Source: Halorhabdus rudnickae
GTDB taxonomy: Archaea; Halobacteriota; Halobacteria; Halobacteriales; Haloarculaceae
Direction of reading: 5' to 3'
DNA: 64,000 nt
Assembly (NCBI RefSeq): GCF_900880625.1
Contig: NZ_CAAHFB010000001.1
Span: forward strand, 868,001-932,000
Shown here: positions 7,717 through 15,417 of the stretch, piece by piece
How positions within the stretch are numbered: the stretch's first letter is position 1
Layout: each line of letters begins with the position of its first letter
The notes under the pieces: generated by a model
Seen by the model: only the letters and a program-made list of their open reading frames with translations
Database searches by the model: none
Told to the model about the DNA's origin: nothing
Made by a program: the position numbers and the translations under genes

Positions 7717-8522
7717 TTCCACTGCAGGTGCTGGTGGAACTGGGGATCGACCAGGGGACGATCGTGGGGATCGTGGGTGTGGTCGTGGCCGCGTATCTGG
7801 CCAGTCGCCTCGTCGGGTATGGGCTTATCGCTATCGCCGAGCGGAGCCCCACCCGGCGGATCAGTATCAAGATGGTGGTTCCCATCGCGCGGTTTCTCAT
7901 CTACGGGATCGCAGCGTTTCTCGTTCTGGGGCCGTTGCTCCAACTGTCAACGTCACAGTTGCTCGCGGTATCGGGACTGCTCGGGGCGGCCCTGGGGTTC
8001 GGCCTCAAGGACCTCTTTGCTGGGATGATCGGCGGGCTGGTACTCATCACCGAGCGTCCGTACCAGGTCGGGGACAAAGTCACCATCGACGGGGACTACG
8101 GCGAAGTGACCGACATCGGTCTCCGGGCGACGACGGTGGTGACGCCCGACGACACCGCCGTCAGGGTGCCAAACGCCACGCTGTTCACCGCAAACGTCTC
8201 GAATGCCAACACCGGCAGCCCCGAAATGATGGTCGTTATCGAGCTTTCGGTCACATCCAAGGCCGACGTCCAGCGAGCGAGTGCGATCGTCGAGGAGGCC
8301 ATGGTGACCTCGAAGTACGTCTACGTCGACGATGACCATCCGTTCGCGGTGATCATCGAAGACGAGTCCTACTATCGGACAATCCGCGGCAAGGCCTACG
8401 TGGCCGACCTGCGAGACGAGTTCGCGTTCGCTTCGGACGTGACAGAGCGTTCGATGGCCGCCTTCGCCAGCGAAGGGATCGAAATGCCCGAGACGTCCGT
8501 TCGCATTTCCGAGCACCGCTGA
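7713..8522 (+). CDS. MscS-family mechanosensitive ion channel
   Basis: 269 residues. Three membrane helices lie in residues 1-110, the third containing the glycine/alanine-rich pore stretch LLGAALGFGLKDLFAGMIGG. A cytosolic beta domain follows (YQVGDKVTIDGDYGEVTDIGLRATTV, then the family marker VPNATLF) and an alpha/beta C-terminal cage. It matches small MscS proteins in length. Expected function: opening under membrane tension to release solutes in hypo-osmotic shock, relevant for a halophile. It is translationally coupled to the preceding NTPase-like gene, an unusual partner for a channel. Confidence 0.9.
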   Translation: MIPLQVLVELGIDQGTIVGIVGVVVAAYLASRLVGYGLIAIAERSPTRRISIKMVVPIARFLIYGIAAFLVLGPLLQLSTSQLLAVSGLLGAALGFGLKDLFAGMIGGLVLITERPYQVGDKVTIDGDYGEVTDIGLRATTVVTPDDTAVRVPNATLFTANVSNANTGSPEMMVVIELSVTSKADVQRASAIVEEAMVTSKYVYVDDDHPFAVIIEDESYYRTIRGKAYVADLRDEFAFASDVTERSMAAFASEGIEMPETSVRISEHR

Positions 8523-8826
8523 CTCTGCATGTCGCCTATCAGTCTCATCTGATCGAAACGAATGTCCCGATGGACAATGCTGGAGGCAATTGTCTACACC
8601 CGGTGAATACCAGCTCATTGTGACGGATTGGCCCACTTCCAACTCCCTGAAATGAACGTGTGATTTTGCGGAATAGATAGGTTATATCTGGCACATCTTT
8701 GGTGATGAGTATCGGATAGGCAACGCCTTCCACTTCAGATCGTATACCACATCTTTCAAGAAATGTGTGATGGAATACAAAACGCCCTCAATCCGTTCTC
8801 TACAGATCCACCAAGAGCAGGAAACA
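8523..8826. other. Intergenic gap between convergent genes
   Basis: This stretch separates the ends of the MscS gene and the Usp gene. Base composition is lower in GC than its surroundings and the reading frames across it are short, with no recognisable protein. I see no convincing promoter, RNA or repeat. Confidence 0.5.
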
Positions 8827-9666
8827 TCAGGCCACCCGCTTCGGCGGAACGAGCATCACGTTACCGTCGGCCTTCGCAACGATGTCCTCGGAAACGCTCC
8901 CCAGCAGCAGCCGTCGCAGCCGGCTGTGGCCCCGCGAACCGACCAGCGTCGTGCTCGGGTTGTGATCGGACTCGGCGGCGAGGATTTCCTCGACGGGATC
9001 ACCCTCTCGCACGTCGATCCGTGTTTCGATGTCCCACCCCGCGAGTCGGCCAGCCAGCTCGTCGAGCTGATCGTGAGGGTCCTCGTCCGTGTCCGGATCG
9101 GCGGGTGTCCGAACGTGGACCAGCGTCGCTTCTTCGGTCGCGTGCCGGAGGTACGAAAACGCCTTGAAGGCCTCCCCGGCGTTATCAGAGAAGTCCGTCG
9201 CGTAGAGCATCCGCTGGAAAAGGTGTTCCTCCAGTACGTCAGGATCGTCAGTCGCTCGCTGGATCCGGTTGACCAGCAGCGGCGTCACGGACGTACGCGC
9301 GAGGTTCCGGGCCGTCGAGCCGATAAAGCGGTTCTCCAGCGGACTCGACCCCCGTGATCCGACGATCGAGAGGTTCGCGCCGATCGACTCGGCGATCCCG
9401 TTGATGCGACGATGCGGTGTCCCGCGCACGACGTGGGTTTCGACCCCGAATCCGGCGTCCTCGAAGGCCCTTCGATAGCGATCTAACGCTGTCTTGCGGC
9501 GCTTCTCGAAGTCCATCCCTGGCATCCCGGAGTGGACGTTCGACGGGACGACTGTCACGAGGTGAAACTCCTCGACGCCGATCCTGTCCAGACACTCGAG
9601 ACACGTCTCGTTGGCGATCGTCGCTTCGCTCGCTGCCGAGAGATCTGTCGCGTAGACGGCCTTCAT
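8827..9666 (-). CDS. Tandem-domain universal stress protein
   Basis: 279 residues with two complete UspA domains. Domain one (1-140) starts MKAVYATDLSAASEA and ends with the nucleotide-loop-like GSRGSSPLENRFIGSTARNL. Domain two (about 150-279) starts MLYATDFSDNAGEAF and ends with VGSRGHSRLRRLLLGSV. Both G-2x-G-9x-G(S/T)-like loops suggest ATP binding. Double Usp proteins are common in haloarchaea and are soluble cytoplasmic stress proteins of uncertain mechanism. The gene stands alone, transcribed away from the TauE locus, with the shared AT-rich gap upstream. Confidence 0.9.
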   Translation of the reverse strand: MKAVYATDLSAASEATIANETCLECLDRIGVEEFHLVTVVPSNVHSGMPGMDFEKRRKTALDRYRRAFEDAGFGVETHVVRGTPHRRINGIAESIGANLSIVGSRGSSPLENRFIGSTARNLARTSVTPLLVNRIQRATDDPDVLEEHLFQRMLYATDFSDNAGEAFKAFSYLRHATEEATLVHVRTPADPDTDEDPHDQLDELAGRLAGWDIETRIDVREGDPVEEILAAESDHNPSTTLVGSRGHSRLRRLLLGSVSEDIVAKADGNVMLVPPKRVA

Positions 9667-10005
9667 ACGACACCCTTGACGCTGGCCCCATAATATTGCT
9701 TCGATTAGACAATACTATATCCATCACCGGCCGACCCACCATCGGGACCCTGTGCTTGCACTGCAGCGTAGATAGTGATACCGCGAGAACTGAAGGATCG
9801 TGAACCAGGGCGGAATAGCCGGCAAATATCTCCTATCGCGGTTTTTGACAGGCAGTATCAGACGGCTCCTGCCGCATATTCTATATCCATATAACTTAAG
9901 AAAATATTTTCGTCGGTTATGTGGCAGATACGCGTTTGTAATATTGTGTGGTATGTTCAAAAGCATTTTACGCACCCGTGGAATAGGAGTATTGAAGGGT
10001 CAACC
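9667..10005. promoter_or_regulatory. Divergent promoter region between usp and the TauE locus
   Basis: No gene is supported here. The region is AT-rich from about 9860 to 9975 and contains the nested dyad at 9887-9924 and a TATA-like ATTTTA near 9966 that would serve the plus-strand genes. A GGCAG/CTGCC inverted repeat lies just upstream, near 9851-9874. Confidence 0.5.
9887..9924. promoter_or_regulatory. 38-bp nested dyad, candidate operator of the TauE locus
   Basis: The outer arms are CCATATAAC (9887-9895) and GTTATGTGG (9916-9924), which pair with one mismatch. Each is separated by five bases from a central perfect 10-bp palindrome, AAAATATTTT (9901-9910), and the whole is symmetric about 9905/9906. 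It lies about 40 bases upstream of the likely TATA element. The half-site CATATAAC recurs at 1019-1026 upstream of the persulfide dioxygenase operon. Confidence 0.5.
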
Positions 10006-10050
10006 ATGAGCCGCACACAACCGCTGGCACTGGAGAGGGGAAACGCATGA
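10006..10050 (+). CDS. Possible 14-residue leader peptide
   Basis: A short frame, MSRTQPLALERGNA, begins at the first ATG after the promoter and ends in a TGA that overlaps the next start codon (ATGA at 10047-10050). It could be a leader peptide translated before the 49-residue membrane protein, or chance. There is no homology evidence; the overlap geometry is the only support. Confidence 0.25.
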   Translation: MSRTQPLALERGNA

Positions 10051-10196
10051 TCGGACTCGGATCGCAGGCCCAGATTCTCGGGGCGGCCGCACCCGTGGGC
10101 GCGGTGTTGCTCGAGGCGGTCGTCCTCTATCTGGGATACGGTGCACTCTCGAACGTACTCGCCGAACCACTCGTCGAACGCATTCGCACTCTCTGA
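10047..10196 (+). CDS. Small membrane protein upstream of TauE
   Basis: 49 residues: a glycine/alanine-rich N-terminus, one hydrophobic helix (APVGAVLLEAVVLYLGYGAL) and a short amphipathic tail (EPLVERIRTL). A purine-rich GGAGAGGGG lies about 8 bases before ATG 10047 and would serve as a Shine-Dalgarno site, which is uncommon in this window. The stop is three bases before the TauE start, so the genes are one operon. Small one-helix proteins next to TauE/SafE genes recur in haloarchaea; a stabilising subunit of the transporter is a reasonable inference. No function is established. Confidence 0.65.
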   Translation: MIGLGSQAQILGAAAPVGAVLLEAVVLYLGYGALSNVLAEPLVERIRTL

Positions 10197-10199
10197 CCC

Positions 10200-11237
10200 A
10201 TGGAACTGTTCGGACTCGCCGCGAGCATGCTACTGCTGTTCGTCGGTTTCGGCTTCATGGTCGGTGTGCTGTTCGGGTTCTTCGGGATGGGCGGGTCGTT
10301 CCTTGTGACGCCCGCGCTGATGATCATGGGCTTTGAGACGACCACAGCCGTCGGGAGCGGGATGGCGTTTGTCTTCGGGACGGCGGTGATCGCGACGCTG
10401 AAGCACCGTGATCTCGGCCAGGTCGACTACAAGCTGGGGGGGCTGATGATCGTCGGGACGACCGCTGGCATCGAAGTCGGACGGATCGGACTCTATTTCC
10501 TCCAGGACCGGGGGTTGGCCGGCCTGATCGTCGGCGTCACGTACGTCGTTTTGCTCGGCGGCGTCGGCCTGTTCGTCACCCGGAACGCGCTCACGGACGA
10601 CCGCGAGGAGAGCGATGTCGACCACCACGATGCCAACGCAGAGATCGACCCCGACGATATCCCGGACATCGCGAAGAAGATCCAATCCTACACGATTCCG
10701 CCGATGATGACGATCGGCGGCGGCATCAAGGTCTCATTGTGGATGGTGCTCGGCGTCGCCTTCGCGACGGGACTGCTCTCCGGGTTTCTCGGCGTCGGCG
10801 GCGGGTTCATCCGGATGCCCGCGATGTTCTATCTGATCGGCGTGCCCGTCCCGATCGCCGTGGGGACCGACCTCTTCGAGATCGTTTTCTCGGGCGGTCT
10901 CGGCTCGTTCCTCTACGGATTGGAAGGGGCTGTCGACCTCTCGATCGTCGTGCCTTTGCTCGCCGGGAGCGCACTCGGCGCCCGGATCGGCTCGACGGCG
11001 ACCAGTCTGGTCGAGGAAAGCGAGATCAAGATCTACTTCGGGCTGATGTTGCTTGGAGGATCGATAGCAGTCGCACTGCGACAACTCGGCAACGCATACG
11101 GAATCAACGAACTCAAGCTCATCAGCTTCGTCCTGATCATGCTCTCGGCCCTGGCTGTCGGAAGCGCCGTCATCTACAGTGCCGTCAGCGCGATCCGTGA
11201 AGAGGGGGAGTCGACTGACGTCGTCCCGGCGGACTGA
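10200..11237 (+). CDS. TauE/SafE family sulfite/anion exporter
   Basis: 345 residues with eight or more membrane helices in two repeats of four. Each repeat opens with the family pattern: FGFFGMGGSFLVTPAL near residue 24 and SGFLGVGGGFIRMPAM near residue 198. A hydrophilic, Asp/His-rich loop (about 135-160) joins them. TauE/SafE proteins export sulfite, sulfoacetate or related anions. Persulfide dioxygenases make sulfite, so export of sulfite from the pathway encoded at 1235-4574 is a plausible link, although the loci are 5.6 kb apart. Starts 3 bases after the small membrane protein. Confidence 0.85.
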   Translation: MELFGLAASMLLLFVGFGFMVGVLFGFFGMGGSFLVTPALMIMGFETTTAVGSGMAFVFGTAVIATLKHRDLGQVDYKLGGLMIVGTTAGIEVGRIGLYFLQDRGLAGLIVGVTYVVLLGGVGLFVTRNALTDDREESDVDHHDANAEIDPDDIPDIAKKIQSYTIPPMMTIGGGIKVSLWMVLGVAFATGLLSGFLGVGGGFIRMPAMFYLIGVPVPIAVGTDLFEIVFSGGLGSFLYGLEGAVDLSIVVPLLAGSALGARIGSTATSLVEESEIKIYFGLMLLGGSIAVALRQLGNAYGINELKLISFVLIMLSALAVGSAVIYSAVSAIREEGESTDVVPAD

Positions 11238-11256
11238 TCAGCCGGTCGCCGACCGG

Positions 11257-12789
11257 TCACAGTTCGCCGTCGCGCGCCGCCTGTCGAATCGCCGCCGCTC
11301 GATCGGTGATCGCCTCTCGCTCTGTTTCGTCTTTGTCGTCCCAGTGGCTGTAAACCAGTCCCATCCGGTGGTTCGACCGGAGTCGATCCTCGTTGCGCCC
11401 CAGAAAGTCCCAGTACAGTGCGTTCAACGGACAGGCGTTCTCGCCGGTCGTCTTCGTCTTGTAGTACGGGCAGGACCCACAGTAGTCGCTCATCCGATCG
11501 ACGTAGTTACTCGAAGCCGCGTAGGGTTTCGTCGAGAGGGCATCGCTGGCAAACGTTCCCATCCCGACGACGTTCGGCGTCGTCACCCAGTGGAACGCGT
11601 CGACGTAGGCGGCGTGGAACCAGCGGTTGATAGCTTGCGGATCGATCCCGAACGTGGTTGCGAAGTTCGAGAGCACCATCAGCCGCTCGATGTGATGGGA
11701 GTAACCCCGTCGTCGAACGCCGTCGATCACGCCCGCGAGACACGCCATGTCGGTCTCGCCGGTCCAGAATAACTCGGGGAGCGGTTCGGTCGCGTCCAGC
11801 TGGTTTGCCCCGGCGAAGGTGTCCTGCTCTCGACGATAGACGTGACGCATGAATTCCCGCCAGCCCAACACTTGCCGGACGAACCCCTCGACGCTGTTGA
11901 GCGGCGCCTCGCCCCGCTCGTAGCGCTCGATCGCCTGCTCGATGACCTCGTGGGGATGGAGCAACCCGAGATTCAGGCTGCTCGACAGCAGTGAGTGACT
12001 CATCGCCCATGAATCACGCCCCATTGCATCCTGATACGGACCGAACTCCGCGAGGCGGTTCTGACAGAAGTCCTCGAGTCCCACAAGTGCCTGATCGCGG
12101 GTGACGGGCCACCGAAACGGTTCCGGATCGGCCCAGGACCCGCCGTAGGGCGCGTCGTGGTAGCTGCCGTCGAACCGATCGGTCACCCACTGGCGTACTT
12201 CGCGAGTGGTCGCGTCGGGATCGAATTCGGGTGTATCGGGCGGCGTCCAGTCGTCGGGTGGCGTCTCGCGGTTCTGGTCGTCGTAATTCCACTCGCCGCC
12301 GACCGGTTCGTCGCCGTCCATCAGATAGCCCGTCTCTCGACGCATGAACCGGTAGAAATCCTCGTGGCGGTAGCCATCGCCGGTCCTGTCGGCTGCCCAG
12401 TCGTCGAACTGCTCGTTCGAACAGCAAAAGAGCGTGTTTTCGACGACGTTCAGCGAGCCTCCACGATCTTCGACCATCCCTTCGAGACGATCGGTTCCAC
12501 CCCCGGCTGGACGCATGAGAGTCAATTCGTCGTCGGGATACTCTTCGAAGTGCATGTCAAGCCCGTCACCGAAGGTCTCTGCCTGGTAATACCGTACTTC
12601 GCGACCGCTCTCGCGGAGTTTGTCTCGGAAGTGACGCATGGCGCTGAACACCAAAACGAGCTTCTGGGGATGGTAGGGCAAGCGCTTGGCGAACGAGTGG
12701 GCCTCGATCAGCAGAATCGACTCTTCCGGACGATCCTCAACAGGCCCGTGGTGGGTCGTGAGCTGGTCACCCAGCACCCAGACCGTCAC
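11257..12789 (-). CDS. Fe-S-type cryptochrome/photolyase (PhrB/FeS-BCP family)
   Basis: 510 residues from a GTG at 12789, which gives the usual start TVWVLGDQL; GTGs at 12795 and 12843 are alternatives and no ATG is available. The N-terminal half is the Rossmann-like antenna domain, the C-terminal half the FAD-binding helical domain (GWREFMRHVYRRE, HHIERLMVLSNF). Cysteines for a 4Fe-4S cluster match the PhrB group: DMACLAG, then CGSC and NACPLN near the C-terminus. Enzymes of this family repair (6-4) photoproducts with light, which suits a sun-exposed halophile. It converges on the TauE gene with a 19-base gap. Confidence 0.88.
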   Translation of the reverse strand: MTVWVLGDQLTTHHGPVEDRPEESILLIEAHSFAKRLPYHPQKLVLVFSAMRHFRDKLRESGREVRYYQAETFGDGLDMHFEEYPDDELTLMRPAGGGTDRLEGMVEDRGGSLNVVENTLFCCSNEQFDDWAADRTGDGYRHEDFYRFMRRETGYLMDGDEPVGGEWNYDDQNRETPPDDWTPPDTPEFDPDATTREVRQWVTDRFDGSYHDAPYGGSWADPEPFRWPVTRDQALVGLEDFCQNRLAEFGPYQDAMGRDSWAMSHSLLSSSLNLGLLHPHEVIEQAIERYERGEAPLNSVEGFVRQVLGWREFMRHVYRREQDTFAGANQLDATEPLPELFWTGETDMACLAGVIDGVRRRGYSHHIERLMVLSNFATTFGIDPQAINRWFHAAYVDAFHWVTTPNVVGMGTFASDALSTKPYAASSNYVDRMSDYCGSCPYYKTKTTGENACPLNALYWDFLGRNEDRLRSNHRMGLVYSHWDDKDETEREAITDRAAAIRQAARDGEL

Positions 12790-12850
12790 TGGGGACACCT
12801 CACTGGCATAGGCCGAATTCTCGCTCCCGCTCCCTAAATGCACGCCTGGG

Positions 12851-13216
12851 ACGAGTGGACGCGAGGAACCGCGACGGACGTGGCGGGAGTTCGCTGAGTG
12901 AAACGAAGCGAACGTCGATAGACGAGCGTATGCGAGTCTATCGGAGATTCGAACCCGATGGCGAGACTTGCTGTGTTCGTCTCGCGTGATTCGAATTCCT
13001 TGGTCCTCCGCTCCTCACTTTGTTCGTTGCTACGGACGCGGCGGGAGTGAGCAAACGCGAAGCGTTTGCGATCTACGCCGCGACCGCTTTGTTCCTCACT
13101 GCGTTCGTCACTCAGCGGTCGCGGCGGGACTGAGCGAACGCGGGGCGTTCGCGAAGGTCGCCGCGTCCGTCGTGTGTGACGAGCGGACGCGAGGAACCTT
13201 GACGGACGCGGCGGGA
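12851..13216. repeat. Repeat cluster derived from the tRNA-Arg 3' end
   Basis: No gene is seen here. Copies of the tRNA 3' tail (consensus ACGGACGCGGCGGGA on this strand) occur at 12873-12888, 13032-13046 and 13115-13129, the fourth being the end of tRNA-Arg itself (13202-13216). Three are followed by a hairpin: 12889-12913 (arms GTTCGCT/AGCGAAC), 13051-13069 (GCAAACGC/GCGTTTGC) and 13134-13152 (GCGAACGC/GCGTTCGC). A 38-base block at 12851-12888 matches 13179-13216 with four mismatches. A T-arm look-alike (GATTCGAACCC, 12946-12956) and a further hairpin (CGATAGAC/GTCTATCG, 12916-12943) lie between. Confidence 0.75.
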
Positions 13217-13275
13217 TTCGAACCCGCGATCGAGGGGTTAGGAACCCCTCGCCCTGTCCCCTAGGCCACGCGTCC
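13203..13275 (-). tRNA. tRNA-Arg (anticodon CCT)
   Basis: Read on the minus strand, the 73 bases fold as a cloverleaf: acceptor GGACGCG/CGCGTCC, D stem GCCT/GGGC, anticodon stem AGGGG/CCCCT with loop TTCCTAA, a five-base variable loop, and T stem GCGGG/CCCGC with loop TTCGAAT. The anticodon CCT reads AGG, so it inserts arginine. The discriminator base is G and CCA is not encoded. No intron is present. Downstream (to the left on this map) lie repeated copies of its 3' tail. Confidence 0.93.
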
Positions 13276-13338
13276 TGCCCCATGGTATACCTGGCCAGAG
13301 AAAAACGGTTGTGATACGCCGCGAAAAAACGATAGGAC

Positions 13339-13638
13339 TTATTCCGAGGTCGTGTTCGTTTCGGTGGACTCACTGGAAGAGTCCGCGGTTCTCGTCGTGG
13401 TCGTCCCCTCGCTCGCCGTGTTGGGCTCTGCCGGAGAGTCGTCTCCACCTTGCATCTCTTCGAGTTCCTCCTCGACCTGCTGGCGTCCTTTCTGGAACTC
13501 GCCCATCGCCTGACCCGTCGATCGGGCGAGTTTGGGGATCTTGTTCGCGCCGAACAGGAGCACTGCCAACAGTAGGATCAGCAGTACTTCGGGCCCGCCC
13601 GGGATGCCACCGAGTTGCAGGATCAATCCATCGATCAT
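13339..13638 (-). CDS. tatA: Sec-independent translocase subunit TatA
   Basis: 99 residues. A short polar/glycine stretch is followed by one membrane helix (EVLLILLLAVLLFGANKIP) with the family FGANKIPKLAR hinge and an amphipathic helix (ARSTGQAMGEFQKG). The tail is acidic and Ser/Thr-rich, as usual in halophiles. TatA builds the pore for folded proteins carrying twin-arginine signals; haloarchaea send most secreted proteins this way, such as the lipoprotein at the left edge of this window. It is divergent from the peroxiredoxin gene. Confidence 0.93.
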   Translation of the reverse strand: MIDGLILQLGGIPGGPEVLLILLLAVLLFGANKIPKLARSTGQAMGEFQKGRQQVEEELEEMQGGDDSPAEPNTASEGTTTTRTADSSSESTETNTTSE

Positions 13639-13783
13639 CGCTACTTGGGATTTACCTACTGTCTATTATAGTCTTTTTGCTCCGCTCAGTCCCAACGGAG
13701 TCCACTGACAGTTCCGAGCGGCCGCTTCGCCTATTGTCGCGAGCGGCACATCTTTTGGGTCGCCAGTCATACTCGGCAGTGCA

Positions 13784-14260
13784 ATGGTTACCGAAGGCGA
13801 CACAGCCCCCGATTTCACCGCACCGCTCGCGAACGGCGACGTCGATTCGTTCACACTCACGGAAAATCTCGACGATGCACCGCTCGTGCTGGCGTTCTTC
13901 CCGGGCGCGTTTACCAGTGTCTGCAGCCACGAGATGACTGCGTTCCGCGACCGGATCGAAGAGGTCGAGGACACCGGCGCGACGCTATACGGGATCAGCG
14001 TCGACTCGCCGTTCGCACTCAACGAGTTCCGCGACAAGCTCGAACTCCCGTTCGGCCTGATCAGTGACGCCGAGAAGGAGATCGTCGAGAAGTACGATCT
14101 GACGATGGACTTCGGCGAACTCGGCGTCTACGACGTCGCCAAGCGCTCGGTGTTCGTCGTCGACGAGGACGGCGAGGTCACGTACGCGTGGGTTAGCGAC
14201 GATCCCGGCGTCGAACCGGACTACGACGAAGTAATCGAGGCCGCCACCGACGCAGCCTGA
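13784..14260 (+). CDS. Peroxiredoxin (AhpE/Bcp-like, single cysteine)
   Basis: 158 residues in a thioredoxin fold. The peroxidatic Cys47 lies in PGAFTSVC, matching the P-x3-T-x2-C motif. No other cysteine is present, so it is a 1-Cys enzyme needing an external thiol reductant. The N-terminal GDTAPDFTAPLANGD is typical of AhpC/TSA redoxins. Expected role: reduction of hydrogen peroxide and organic peroxides in the cytoplasm. It is divergent from tatA with a 145-base gap and has a T-rich TATA-like stretch about 30 bases upstream. Confidence 0.9.
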   Translation: MVTEGDTAPDFTAPLANGDVDSFTLTENLDDAPLVLAFFPGAFTSVCSHEMTAFRDRIEEVEDTGATLYGISVDSPFALNEFRDKLELPFGLISDAEKEIVEKYDLTMDFGELGVYDVAKRSVFVVDEDGEVTYAWVSDDPGVEPDYDEVIEAATDAA

Positions 14261-14311
14261 TCGGCTCGCCGACCCGACCGACTTTTCTCGATACGACTGT
14301 TGGGTGTTCGT

Positions 14312-15151
14312 ATGAGTGATACGACAGACGTGGGCACGGGTGACGAAGGCAAAACCGAAGGACGGATTTACGATCCCGACGCCGAACACGCGTTCCCGGA
14401 CGAACGACTCAACGAAGTCTTGGAGTACCTCGAGGACGACCCGGAGATCCAGGCGTACCTCACTGCCCAGAACGTCAACCCGGTGACGCGCAAACAGTAC
14501 AACGACCACGGCACGAAACACGTCGAGATCGTCCGCAATCGGGCGCTGTGTCTGTACGACCTGCTGAAACAGGGTAGTGTCACATTCAACGGTGCGCGAG
14601 AACAGGATCTCGGGGAAGCTGACGAACCCGTCATTATCGCGTTAGCAGCCACGTTACACGATATCGGCCATGTCGTCCACCGTGACAACCACCCCTATTA
14701 CTCGATCCCACTGGCCGCGGATCTGCTCGATCGGATCCTCCCCGAATTGTCTTTCTACGACGTGGCCGAGACAGTCCGCCTCAAAGCCGAAGTTCTCCAC
14801 GCAATCCTCTGTCACCACACCGAGGAGGAACCCCTGACGCTGGAGGCCGGTGTCGTTCGCGTTGCCGACGCCCTCGACATGGAGAGTGGCCGATCGCGGT
14901 TCCCATACGAACAGGGCGGGCGCGGGATCAACACTGTGTCAAGTCAGTCTATCGAGGCAGTGAACCTCCGGCCAGGCGAGGATGTTCCGGTCCTCGTCGA
15001 GATCGGAATGACCAACGCGGCCGGCGTCTACCAGGTTGACAACCTCTTGAAGGCGAAGCTTCACGACTCGGGACTGGAAGCGTATCTTCGGATCGTCGCG
15101 ATAAACACTCGCGAGGATGCGGATCGAATCGTCGAGCGAATCGAACTGTGA
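14312..15151 (+). CDS. HD-domain phosphohydrolase
   Basis: 279 residues from ATG 14312. The HD metal motif is visible as His66/His70, then His116-Asp117 (LAATLHDIGH), later HHTEEE and the distal Asp in VADALDME. After the HD domain a beta-rich C-terminal region follows (about 210-279). HD proteins with this build act on nucleotides or phosphoesters; the exact substrate cannot be read from sequence. Many haloarchaea carry this protein annotated only as HD family. It has its own spacing from the peroxiredoxin gene, 51 bases, so cotranscription is possible. Confidence 0.8.
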   Translation: MSDTTDVGTGDEGKTEGRIYDPDAEHAFPDERLNEVLEYLEDDPEIQAYLTAQNVNPVTRKQYNDHGTKHVEIVRNRALCLYDLLKQGSVTFNGAREQDLGEADEPVIIALAATLHDIGHVVHRDNHPYYSIPLAADLLDRILPELSFYDVAETVRLKAEVLHAILCHHTEEEPLTLEAGVVRVADALDMESGRSRFPYEQGGRGINTVSSQSIEAVNLRPGEDVPVLVEIGMTNAAGVYQVDNLLKAKLHDSGLEAYLRIVAINTREDADRIVERIEL

Positions 15152-15216
15152 ACCGACCAGCCCCTGGAACGGACACCGGACGGTTTTAGGGCGTCCGGGT
15201 TGTCTATTACATTGTT

Positions 15217-15390
15217 ATGGGCTTTGGTAGCTACGATGAATCCGAACAGGGGAACCAGGCCAACGGGGCAGACATCGACGACAGCGAGAGCGTCGATGTA
15301 GACGCGACCGACCACGACGGCGAGGTCAACTTCGAGTCCAACGCGTCCCAAGACGAACTTCTGGACAAACTCCAGGACATGAAGGACTGA
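15217..15390 (+). CDS. Small acidic haloarchaeal protein (DUF5786)
   Basis: 57 residues, MGFGSYDESEQ at the start, a strongly acidic middle, and a predicted helix at the end (SQDELLDKLQDMKD). Start and ends match the short conserved haloarchaeal family I know as DUF5786. No catalytic residues are present; a protein- or nucleic acid-binding role is possible but not established. It has 65 bases of upstream sequence and sits between the HD gene and the convergent surE. Confidence 0.75.
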   Translation: MGFGSYDESEQGNQANGADIDDSESVDVDATDHDGEVNFESNASQDELLDKLQDMKD

Positions 15391-15417
15391 CGCAGCCGAG
15401 AACTCTCTTTCCGCTCT

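Noticed and set aside
12946-12956. Second tRNA suggested by a T-arm-like GATTCGAACCC
   Set aside because: No acceptor, D or anticodon stem can be formed around it; it is a fragment in the tRNA-derived repeat cluster.
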